Source: Actinomycetes bacterium (GTDB taxonomy: Bacteria > Actinomycetota > Acidimicrobiia > Acidimicrobiales > RAAP-2). Taken from it: a stretch of 7,726 nt of DNA. The number at the start of each line of letters is the position of its first letter. The first letter of the stretch is position 1. Below are positions 1-5,799 of the stretch, one piece after another. Position numbers and translations under genes: made by a program. The notes under the pieces are model-generated. The model did no database searches and was not told the origin of the DNA. It saw only the letters and a program-made list of their open reading frames with translations. The stretch is taken from NCBI GenBank assembly GCA_021791615.1, contig JAJYWG010000193.1, positions 1 through 7,726 on the forward strand, read 5' to 3'.

Positions 1-569
1 TGGACCCGGTAGTCGCTTCTGTGCATCTTCCCCAGTACCTGGCGGACGATGCGGACCGACTCGCGCACCTCGTCGAGGCGGATGGCGTAGCGGTCGAAGT
101 TGTGGCCGTAGGTCCCGACGATCACGTCGAAGCCAACCTGGTCGTAGGCAAGGTAGGGCTTGGTGCGTCGCAGGTCCCAAGGCACGCCGGTCGAGCGCAG
201 GATCGGCCCGGTGGCCGACAGGGCGATCGCTTCTTCGGCGCTGATCGCCCCCATGCTTTCGGTGCGGGCCCGGAAGATGGGCTGGCCGGTGAACAGGTCG
301 CGGTAGTCGTAGGGGCGCAGATGACGGCCACGTCGTCCTCCCAGCCGTCGGGGAGCTCCGCCGCGGTGCCCCCGGGGCGGATGAAGTTGTGGTTCATCCG
401 CCCCGGGGGTCTTCTCGAAGAGGGCGAGCACCATGTCGCGTTCTCGGAAGCCGTAGATCATCATCGAGGTCGCCCCGAGGTCCATGCCGCTGGTCGCCAG
501 CCACAACAGATGCGAGGATATCCGTTGGAGCTCGGAGAGGAGCATCCGGATCCAGACGGCCCGCGGCGG
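1..569 (-). pseudogene. nuoD: NADH-quinone oxidoreductase subunit D (NuoD) fragment, 5'-truncated and frameshifted
   Basis: NuoD is the 49-kDa quinone-site subunit of respiratory complex I, on its cytoplasmic arm. Three minus-strand segments match it in order. About 569-400 reads PPRAVWIRMLLSELQRISSH then HLLWLATSGMDLGA and YGFRERDMVLALFEK. About 397-312 reads MNHNFIRPGG and AAELPDG in a different frame. About 311-1 returns to the first frame with YDYRDLFTGQPIFRAR, GPILRSTGVPWDLRRTKPYL, FDVIVGTYG and VRESVRIVRQVLGKM, and runs off the window. The two shifts, near 380-397 and 311-317, cancel, so the outer frame stays open but replaces the conserved MNHNFIRPGG block with unrelated residues. The block before the second shift also looks about five codons short. 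The family's N-terminal region is absent upstream of 569. It lies downstream of and codirectional with the copper ATPase gene. Identification is firm; whether the shifts are true mutations or sequence errors cannot be told here. Confidence 0.9.
369..409. repeat. Perfect 17-bp inverted repeat (hairpin) inside the nuoD fragment
   Basis: The left arm CCCCCGGGGCGGATGAA (369-385) is the exact reverse complement of TTCATCCGCCCCGGGGG (393-409), with a 7-base loop (386-392). The inner part of the symmetry is natural in nuoD because the codons for RMN and FIR flank the HN pair, but here it extends without mismatch into a GC-only stem. One of the two nuoD frameshifts falls in it. Confidence 0.95.
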
Positions 570-687
570 CCCGTCTGGCCCACGGCTGGTACAGCGCTCC
601 GCCGACCAGCCTGGGCGCGCGACGACGAGTGCCTGCTCTTCGAGGGAACTTGGGTGTCTGAGATGGGTGTGGTCATGGTGCCTTCGA
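570..687. other. Gap between the ATPase stop and the recognisable nuoD homology
   Basis: This stretch lies between the end of the copper ATPase and the first residues that align with NuoD. The minus-strand frame leading into nuoD is open but has no convincing start codon and its residues do not resemble the NuoD N-terminal region. I see no clear terminator hairpin followed by a T run. It probably holds the junction at which the 5' part of nuoD was lost. Confidence 0.5.
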
Positions 688-3600
688 TCACGTACCGACG
701 GCGGTGAGCTTCGGCGCTGGCCGACCGGTGCCGCCCGCGGTCGGCGTGGGTGCGGGCCCGATTCGGGCGTGGCGCAGCCGGTTGGCGTTGGTGACGACCG
801 ACAGCGAGGAGAGCGCCATGGCGGCCGCCGCGATCATCGGCGAGAGGACGATCCCGAAGAACGGGTAGAGCAGCCCTGCCGCGATGGGGATGCCCAAGGT
901 GTTGTAGCCGAAGGCGAGAGCGAGGTTCTGGCGGATGTTGCGCATCGTCGCGCGCGAGATGCCGATGGCGGTCGCCACGCCAGCGAGCGAGCCGGACATG
1001 AGCGTGACATCGGCAGCCTCGATGGCCACGTCGGTACCGGTGCCGATGGCGAGGCCGACGTCGGCCTGCGCGAGGGCGGGCGCGTCGTTGATGCCGTCGC
1101 CCACCATCCCGACCCGGCGGCCCTCCGCTTGCAGGCGGGCGACCTCGGCCGCCTTGTCCTCGGGGCGCACCTCGGCGAGGACTCTCTCGATCCCGACCTT
1201 CGCCGCGACTGCCTCTGCGGTCGACCGGGCGTCGCCGGTGATCATGACCACCTCGAGCCCGAGCGCCTTGAGCGCACCAACGGCGGCGGCGGAGTCGTCC
1301 TTGACCGGGTCGGCGACGGCCACCACGCCCGCCGCGCGCCCGTCGATGGCAACGAGCATGGCGGTCTTGCCTTGGGCCGAGAGCGAGCTGGCCCGGCCAG
1401 GAAGCTCGGCGGCATCCACACCGGCGCTCTCCAGGAGCCGGACGTTGCCGACCAGAACCTCGTGTCCCTCGACCCTGGCGGACACGCCCTGGCCGGTCGT
1501 GGACTCGAAGCTCTCAGCCCGCGGCACCTCGACACCCCGGGCGGCGGCCCCGGCGACGACGGCTTGGGCCAAGGGGTGCTCGGAGTCGGCCTCAGCGGCC
1601 GCCACTAGGCGCAGGATCTCTTCGCTGTCGAGGCCCTCTCGGACGACGACGTCGGTGAGGGCGGGGTGCCCGGCGGTGATGGTGCCGGTCTTGTCCAGCA
1701 CGACGGTGTCAAGGCGCCGGGAGGTCTCGATCGCCTCCGCGTTTCTGAACAGGATTCCCGCTTGAGCCCCCCTGCCGGTGCCCACCATGACGGCCAACGG
1801 CGTGGCGAGCCCAAGCGCGCACGGGCAGGCGATGATGAGCACCGCCACTGCGGTGATGAGCGCGTAGGTGAAGGCCGGAGCTGGGCCGGCCACGTACCAC
1901 AGGGTGAAGGCCCCGAGGGCGACGTAGACCACGGCGGGCACGAAGACCGACGAGACCTTGTCGGCCAGGCGCTGGATCGGGGCCCGGGAGGCCTGGGCCC
2001 GCCGCACCATCTCGACGATCTGGTCAAGCACGCTGGCCGAGCCCACCTTGGTGGCTCGGATGCGAAGCGACCCGGTCCCGTTCACGGTGGCGCCCACCAC
2101 CTCGTCGCCGGGGCGCTTCTCCACCGGGAGGGGCTCGCCGGTGATCATCGACTCGTCGATCGCCGAGTGGCCCTCGACCACCTCCCCGTCAACGGGCACC
2201 TTCTCGCCCGGGCGCACGAGCACCACGTCGCCGGCGAGGACGGCCTCGATCGGCAGCTGGGTCTCGATCCCGTCGCGCACGACCGTGGCCGTCTTGGCAC
2301 GCAGTCCGAGCAAGGATCTGATCGCCTCGCCGGTGCCGGCCTTGGCCCGGGTCTCCAGGAGCCGGCCCAGAAGGATCAAGGTCAGGATGAAGCCGACCTC
2401 CTCGTAGTAGACGCCGCGCACCTTGGCCGGGGCGAAAGAGGGGGCGATGGTAACCACGAGGCTGTAGAGGAACGCCGCGCACGCGCCCAGCGTGACGAGC
2501 GAGTTCATGTCCGCGCTGCGATGAGCGAGGCCGAGCCAGCCGCTTTTGTGGATCGGCCAGCCGGTGTAGAGAAACACCGGGGCGATCAACCCGAGGCCAA
2601 ACCACGGGTTGGTGAGGATGGCGGGCAGCCAAGCGGGGTGGAAGAAGTCCTTCGCCATCACCCCGAAGAGCACCGGAACGGTGAGAACCGAGCCGAGCAC
2701 CACTCGGCGGGTGAGGTCCCTGATTTGGGCGCGTCGCTCCGCCGCTTCCTCGTCCTCGCCCGAGGTGGGCTTCGGCACCGCGCAGCAGTCGTCGACCACG
2801 GGGGGGACCACGACGGGGGGCGATGCCGTGGTCGACCGTTTGAAGACCCCGATCGGACCCTCCGTTTGTCCGTTCGCTGCACTGTCCTCGCTCGGGCTGG
2901 GGACAGGCCCCGTTTGGGGCCACGGGGGAGAAGCCGAAACGGGCGAGGCCAGCAGCTCTTCGACCTCGACGGTGCCGTGCAGCATGTCCATGCCGCAGTG
3001 AAAGTCATGGCTGCCCACGCCGAGTGCGGGCAACTCGACGATGGTCGTCTCATGGGGGGCGAGTGTCGCCTCGACCCCGGCGTCGGCGAAGACCACCCGC
3101 TCGGAGCATGCCCCCTTCTCGCGGCGCTCGAAGGCGATCCGTAGCGGCACGCCGGCCTGGGCCAGCACCCGGGAGGGGTGGTATCCGCCTTCGACCACCA
3201 CGCTGGCCTGCTGCAAGTCGTCGCCTCCGACGCGCTCAGCGACGGCGACATCACCAGCGCTCTCGCCAGCTGTCATCTGGTCGCCCACGTGCTCGTTCTC
3301 TTCACCGGGCTTGGTGGCGGCTCCTTCGACGACCAGGACGCCGTGGATCATGTTCATGCCGCAAGCGAAGCCGTACTCGCCCGGGGATTCGGGGGTGAGC
3401 ACGACGGGCGTCTGGGCGAAGGCCGGGAGGTCCGCACTGACCCCGAAGTCGGGGAAGACGACCCTCGAGGTGCAGTCGCCGGACTCCTGGCGGTCGAAGG
3501 TGATGCGTACCGGGGTGCCGGCCCGGACCCGGATGCGATTGGGTGAGTACCCGCCGCGCACGGTAACCCGGACCTCCTGCACACCCCCGGTAGCGACCGC

Positions 3601-3693
3601 CTCGGCGGTCTTCTTCGGGCCGAAGAACCACCAGCCGAGCCCGCAGGCCACGACCACGTCGGCTGAGACGACGGCGATATCGCTCGGGTTCAT
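688..3693 (-). CDS. copA: Cu(I)-exporting P1B-type ATPase with two N-terminal cupredoxin domains
   Basis: ATP-driven Cu(I) export across the cytoplasmic membrane. Residue numbers count from the GTG at 3694-3696; the ATG at 3691-3693 is preferred because AAGGAGT lies 7 bases before it. Order: hydrophobic segment (7-25); cupredoxin 1 (about 40-124) with C75 and CGMNMIH (112-118); cupredoxin 2 (about 164-247) with C197 and HCGMDMLH (233-240); Pro-rich linker with a Cys pair (304-305); membrane helices MA/MB (about 331-380) and M1/M2 (about 398-446); actuator TGEP (519-522); M3/M4 with CPC (624-626); DKTGT (668-672); HP (707-708); TGD (820-822); GDGINDAP (866-873); YN (931-932) and MALSS (960-964). 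CPC, YN and MxxSS are the Cu(I) signature of subgroup P1B-1. No CxxC HMA domain is present; plastocyanin-like domains (COG4633 type) take its place. At about 1001 residues it is 200-300 longer than a usual CopA. It is last in the leftward copper unit. Confidence 0.97.
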   Translation of the reverse strand: MNPSDIAVVSADVVVACGLGWWFFGPKKTAEAVATGGVQEVRVTVRGGYSPNRIRVRAGTPVRITFDRQESGDCTSRVVFPDFGVSADLPAFAQTPVVLTPESPGEYGFACGMNMIHGVLVVEGAATKPGEENEHVGDQMTAGESAGDVAVAERVGGDDLQQASVVVEGGYHPSRVLAQAGVPLRIAFERREKGACSERVVFADAGVEATLAPHETTIVELPALGVGSHDFHCGMDMLHGTVEVEELLASPVSASPPWPQTGPVPSPSEDSAANGQTEGPIGVFKRSTTASPPVVVPPVVDDCCAVPKPTSGEDEEAAERRAQIRDLTRRVVLGSVLTVPVLFGVMAKDFFHPAWLPAILTNPWFGLGLIAPVFLYTGWPIHKSGWLGLAHRSADMNSLVTLGACAAFLYSLVVTIAPSFAPAKVRGVYYEEVGFILTLILLGRLLETRAKAGTGEAIRSLLGLRAKTATVVRDGIETQLPIEAVLAGDVVLVRPGEKVPVDGEVVEGHSAIDESMITGEPLPVEKRPGDEVVGATVNGTGSLRIRATKVGSASVLDQIVEMVRRAQASRAPIQRLADKVSSVFVPAVVYVALGAFTLWYVAGPAPAFTYALITAVAVLIIACPCALGLATPLAVMVGTGRGAQAGILFRNAEAIETSRRLDTVVLDKTGTITAGHPALTDVVVREGLDSEEILRLVAAAEADSEHPLAQAVVAGAAARGVEVPRAESFESTTGQGVSARVEGHEVLVGNVRLLESAGVDAAELPGRASSLSAQGKTAMLVAIDGRAAGVVAVADPVKDDSAAAVGALKALGLEVVMITGDARSTAEAVAAKVGIERVLAEVRPEDKAAEVARLQAEGRRVGMVGDGINDAPALAQADVGLAIGTGTDVAIEAADVTLMSGSLAGVATAIGISRATMRNIRQNLALAFGYNTLGIPIAAGLLYPFFGIVLSPMIAAAAMALSSLSVVTNANRLRHARIGPAPTPTAGGTGRPAPKLTAVGT

Positions 3694-3700
3694 CACGGTA

Positions 3701-3707
3701 ACTCCTT
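3701..3707 (-). promoter_or_regulatory. Ribosome binding site of the copper ATPase gene
   Basis: AAGGAGT on the minus strand lies 7 bases before ATG (3691-3693) but only 4 before the adjoining in-frame GTG (3694-3696), which favours the ATG. It gives the ATPase gene independent translation initiation, unlike the genes before it that are joined by stop-start overlaps. I see no convincing promoter or terminator in the 3697-3789 spacer. Confidence 0.75.
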
Positions 3708-3789
3708 CATTCTTCTTGTTCGGGTTGGTCGCTTGGTCGACGTCACCACTGCTTCGTTGTCCCTTCGGTTGCCGGCCTGAGCGGGAGGG

Positions 3790-4041
3790 TCACTGGCGGC
3801 TGGAGCCGTGGTCCATCGCCCGCATCATGAGCGCCATCATCCCGACACAGGCCACGGCAAAGGCCACAAACCCGATGTTGATGGTGCCGGTGGCCACCAG
3901 GGCCAGAACGATGATGATCATCGGGATGCAGCAGGCGATCATCATCCAGTGATGTCTGCCGCTGCCGGCGCGCTCCGCGTGGTCGGGTTCGCGGATGCGG
4001 TGGTCGCGCTCGAAGCCTCTCTCGAGGTCGCGGCCGGTCAC
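3790..4041 (-). CDS. Small Met/Cys-rich two-helix membrane protein in the copper operon
   Basis: An 83-residue protein of unproven function. A charged, His-containing N terminus (1-31) leads into HHWMMIACCIPM (30-41) and a first membrane helix (about 33-51), then a short turn and a second helix (about 56-75) ending in Met- and His-rich sequence (MMALMMRAMDH, 68-78). Potential soft-metal ligands at the membrane are C37, C38, M41, C65, M68, M69, M72, M73, M76 and H78. The HxxMMxxCCxxP pattern recalls small proteins annotated as DUF2933 or hypothetical in metal loci, but I cannot confirm the family. The start is GTG at 4039-4041: it overlaps the stop of the DUF2892 gene as GTGA and is preceded by GGAGG at a 5-base spacing. 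A longer reading upstream in this frame has actinobacterial shadow character and overlaps two real genes, so I reject it. A role in copper sensing, delivery to the ATPase or membrane protection is inferred from position and ligand content. Confidence 0.8.
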   Translation of the reverse strand: MTGRDLERGFERDHRIREPDHAERAGSGRHHWMMIACCIPMIIIVLALVATGTINIGFVAFAVACVGMMALMMRAMDHGSSRQ

Positions 4042-4352
4042 GTCGGCCTCCGAAGCGACCCCGGCACGCGGCCGAGTCGGGCGTAGAGGGGGCAGTGCCC
4101 GAGGCTCCCGGTCACCGCCAGGTCGAGCCCTGCAGCCACGAGCAGCACCTCGAGCACGACAGCGAGTGCCGACGCTGCCGTGGCGAGCAAAACCGCTCCC
4201 GCCACTATCGCACCGATACCGAGCACGATGCGCCCGGCGCGCTCGACCGGGGTGATGTTCACGCTCGGGCGAGGCAAGTGAGATGCCACCCGCACCCGGG
4301 GCCCGCCGCGGCTTGGCGCTGTCTCTCGGTCGGGAACGGTCCGCGCCTTCAT
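4038..4352 (-). CDS. DUF2892 family inner-membrane protein
   Basis: A 104-residue protein whose C-terminal two thirds match DUF2892 (PF11127). NITPVERAGRIVLG (32-45) begins the domain, followed by two hydrophobic helices (about 41-60 and 62-83) and the family's terminal GHCPLY motif (85-90). The first 30 residues are basic and probably cytoplasmic. DUF2892 occurs alone or fused to rhodanese domains, often beside sulfur or metal genes; its biochemical function is not established. The ATG (4350-4352) overlaps the csoR stop as ATGA and there is only a weak ribosome binding site (AGGTGG region), suggesting translational coupling. The gene's own stop overlaps the start of the next small membrane protein. 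C87 in the conserved CPLY could bind a metal or sulfur species, but that is inference. Confidence 0.88.
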   Translation of the reverse strand: MKARTVPDRETAPSRGGPRVRVASHLPRPSVNITPVERAGRIVLGIGAIVAGAVLLATAASALAVVLEVLLVAAGLDLAVTGSLGHCPLYARLGRVPGSLRRPT

Positions 4353-4708
4353 AGCCGGACCACCTGGCGGATCGTGGCGGCCACTTCGTCGAGCCGGACC
4401 TGGCCGTCGGCATCAGAGCGCCTCGCTGCTGCCATCACGCAGTGCTGCAGGTGGTCGTTCAGCAGACCGACGGCCACCTCCTGCAGCGCTCGGATGGCCG
4501 AGGCCACCTGGGTGACGACCTCTGGGCACCACCGGTCGTCCTCGATCATCTTCTGCAGCCCGCGCACCTGCCCTTCGATCTTCCGCAGACGGGCCAGGTA
4601 GTCCTCCTTGCCCGAGGCGTAGCCGCGGGTGGACCGTTGTGACGTGCCGTGCGCTGCCATCGGTGGGCTGCACTCTTCGGCGAGATAGGCGGTAGCGACG
4701 GTGGTCAT
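4349..4708 (-). CDS. csoR: CsoR-type Cu(I)-sensing transcriptional repressor
   Basis: A 119-residue member of the CsoR/RcnR/FrmR all-helical family. These tetramers repress metal-resistance operons and leave DNA when metal binds. The conserved core starts near residue 36 (DYLARLRKIEGQVRGLQKMI) and carries the Cu(I) ligands in the canonical C-H-C arrangement: C61, then H86 25 residues later, then C90 in HLQHC. This spacing equals C36-H61-C65 of M. tuberculosis CsoR and separates it from RcnR (nickel/cobalt) and FrmR (formaldehyde). The first 34 residues extend beyond the usual family start. An internal ATG (M17) is possible, but the upstream ATG (4706-4708) has GGAGG at a good spacing and overlaps the previous stop as ATGA, so it is preferred. 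It sits second in the leftward unit, and a matching operator lies upstream, so autoregulation is likely. Confidence 0.95.
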   Translation of the reverse strand: MTTVATAYLAEECSPPMAAHGTSQRSTRGYASGKEDYLARLRKIEGQVRGLQKMIEDDRWCPEVVTQVASAIRALQEVAVGLLNDHLQHCVMAAARRSDADGQVRLDEVAATIRQVVRL

Positions 4709-4998
4709 CGCTGGCCTCCGGTTCCGACCGGCGTCTGCCCGTTGTCGGCGCGCACCTCGTCGCTTCGCATCAGGTCGCGCAGGCGCCGGTACTCCTCGGG
4801 ATCGATCTCACCGCGCGCCAGACGCTCGTCGAGGATGTGCTTGGCCTCGCGAGGTCGCTGCGTAGGGTGCGAGCTTCGGATAAGGCTCGTCACGAAGTAC
4901 CAGATCGCCCAGATCACAAGGCCCCAGAAGACGACCATGCCAACGGACATGAGCAGCCAGCCCCACCACTGCACCCCGCCACCCAAGTACCACATCAT
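4705..4998 (-). CDS. Small SHOCT-domain membrane protein
   Basis: A 97-residue protein, first gene of the leftward unit. A Trp-rich N terminus (MMWYLGGGVQWWGW) leads into one membrane helix (about 12-38), then a basic linker and a SHOCT motif (about 51-77: EAKHILDERLARGEIDPEEY followed by RRLRDLM). SHOCT is a short C-terminal motif thought to mediate oligomerisation; it is common on small membrane proteins beside cupredoxin, multicopper oxidase and copper ATPase genes, with no defined reaction. The start is ATG at 4996-4998 because AAGGAGGT, a near-perfect anti-16S match, lies 7 bases before it. A longer open frame to 5082 crosses that site and the operator region and is rejected. The stop overlaps the csoR start as ATGA, so csoR translation is probably coupled to it. 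Confidence 0.9.
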   Translation of the reverse strand: MMWYLGGGVQWWGWLLMSVGMVVFWGLVIWAIWYFVTSLIRSSHPTQRPREAKHILDERLARGEIDPEEYRRLRDLMRSDEVRADNGQTPVGTGGQR

Positions 4999-5005
4999 CG
5001 AAATC

Positions 5006-5013
5006 ACCTCCTT
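5006..5013 (-). promoter_or_regulatory. Very strong ribosome binding site deciding the SHOCT gene start
   Basis: AAGGAGGT on the minus strand, continuing as GATTT, almost fully complements the 3' end of 16S rRNA. It is 7 bases before ATG at 4996-4998 and so excludes the upstream in-frame ATGs as starts. Confidence 0.9.
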
Positions 5014-5016
5014 GGG

Positions 5017-5037
5017 GGTTCGGGATCTTCCCGGACC
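5017..5037. repeat. Short hairpin just upstream of the SHOCT ribosome binding site
   Basis: GGTTCGGGA (5017-5025) and TCCCGGACC (5029-5037) form a nine-position stem around TCT with one imperfect pair. In the leftward transcript it sits only three bases before AAGGAGGT. It could be an RNA structure affecting the leader, or a minor protein-binding dyad; it lacks a following T run and is not a good terminator. Confidence 0.5.
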
Positions 5038-5060
5038 TGTGATTCGACGATACGCTCGCA

Positions 5061-5075
5061 TACCCCTGCGGGGTA
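5061..5075. promoter_or_regulatory. Predicted CsoR operator
   Basis: TACCCCTGCGGGGTA is a perfect 6-3-6 palindrome of the G-tract type (TACCCC-N3-GGGGTA) recognised by copper-sensing CsoR proteins. It lies 62 bases before the SHOCT start and 109 before the DoxX-like start, between divergent genes that include csoR itself. I could not assign -35/-10 elements with confidence, so whether it controls one or both directions is inferred from location. Confidence 0.8.
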
Positions 5076-5118
5076 GGGCCATTGGTCACTATCGGGTTGG
5101 GACTGATGGCCCTACCCC
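5070..5118. repeat. Perfect 13-bp inverted repeat spanning the divergent control region
   Basis: GGGGTAGGGCCAT (5070-5082) and ATGGCCCTACCCC (5106-5118) are exact reverse complements, 23 bases apart. The left arm includes the right half of the CsoR palindrome, so the right arm supplies another TACCCC half-site, followed by CCACCCGTA rather than a matching GGGGTA. A smaller pair, CGATACG (5048-5054) and CGTATCG (5124-5130), flanks both. This gives an almost symmetrical region that could host a second, weaker CsoR site and two opposed promoters. Confidence 0.85.
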
Positions 5119-5184
5119 CCACCCGTATCGAAGGTCCACCCTGGAGGTGAACGACAACAGAGGCCTCGAAAGGAGGGACCAGTT

Positions 5185-5799
5185 ATGGCAGACACACCAG
5201 CTACCGCCGAGCGCAGGTGCACGCCGGCGTGGCCGAAGGACGCCCTGCGGGTCACCTTCGGGGTGATCTGGCTGATTGACGCCATCCTCAAGTGGCTGCC
5301 GGGGTTCAAGGACAGCTACATGTCGACCATCATGGGGATCGCCAAGGGCCAGCCCAGCTGGCTCAGGCCCTGGTTCGACTTCTGGATCCGCCTTCAGCAC
5401 CCCGCTGCCACGTTTTTCTGGGCGCTGGTGGCGACCGTCGAGTCGCTCATCGCCCTGGCGCTCATCCTAGGTTTCGCCCGAAAGCTCACCTACATCGGAG
5501 CCATCGTCTTCAGCCTGCTCATCTGGTCGACGGCTGAGGGCTTCGGCGGCCCGTACACCTCAGGCGCCTCGGACATCGGCACCGCCATCATCTACGCCGT
5601 CGTCTTCGCCGGCCTCCTGGCCCTCAGCTACTACGCCGGACCGGCACGCTACAGCCTCGACTACTACCTCGAGCGACGCATCAGCTGGTGGTGGAAGGTC
5701 GCAGAGCTGCGCCGGCCGGTCCCACAGGGGGTGCAGCTGGCGCCCCTGACCCCCCCTCGGCTACCAGCGCCGCAGTACCCAGAGGTGCCGTCGCCATGA
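5185..5799 (+). CDS. DoxX/DoxD-like integral membrane protein
   Basis: A 204-residue membrane protein of the DoxX superfamily. Helices lie at about 21-37, 75-96, 100-116 and 128-148, joined by conserved-looking loops: LKWLPGFKDSY (35-45), GQPSWLRPWFDFW (55-67) and STAEGFGGPYTSG (115-127). The C-terminal 40 residues are Pro-rich and probably cytoplasmic or disordered. Relatives include the DoxD subunit of archaeal thiosulfate:quinone oxidoreductase, but most bacterial members have no proven reaction, so I do not assign one. AGGAGGG (5171-5177) is 7 bases before the ATG. The stop overlaps the start of the cupredoxin gene as ATGA, so the two are made together. Divergence from the csoR unit across a CsoR operator suggests copper control. 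Electron exchange between quinone and the neighbouring cupredoxin is possible but speculative. Confidence 0.88.
   Translation: MADTPATAERRCTPAWPKDALRVTFGVIWLIDAILKWLPGFKDSYMSTIMGIAKGQPSWLRPWFDFWIRLQHPAATFFWALVATVESLIALALILGFARKLTYIGAIVFSLLIWSTAEGFGGPYTSGASDIGTAIIYAVVFAGLLALSYYAGPARYSLDYYLERRISWWWKVAELRRPVPQGVQLAPLTPPRLPAPQYPEVPSP

Noticed and set aside
21..707. Plus-strand open frame of 228 codons (and others over 484-1765)
   Set aside because: It lies antisense to the nuoD fragment and the ATPase gene; long antisense frames are expected in GC-rich DNA and show no family motif.
1666..3144. Plus-strand open frame of 492 codons inside the ATPase region
   Set aside because: It is antisense to the ATPase gene, rich in Arg, Gly, Asp and His as mirror frames are, and has no recognisable domain.
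3790..4413. Long 207-codon minus-strand reading ending with the small membrane protein
   Set aside because: Its upstream part overlaps the DUF2892 and csoR genes in another frame and is Arg/Pro/Ala-rich noise. The GTG at 4041 with a ribosome binding site gives the real start.
4999..5082. N-terminal extension of the SHOCT gene to an ATG at 5082
   Set aside because: It would run through the CsoR operator and the near-perfect ribosome binding site at 5006-5013, which points to ATG 4998.
5688..5795. Upstream start for the cupredoxin gene
   Set aside because: It lies within the DoxX-like gene and adds low-complexity residues before a normal signal-anchor; the ATGA overlap at 5796 fits better.
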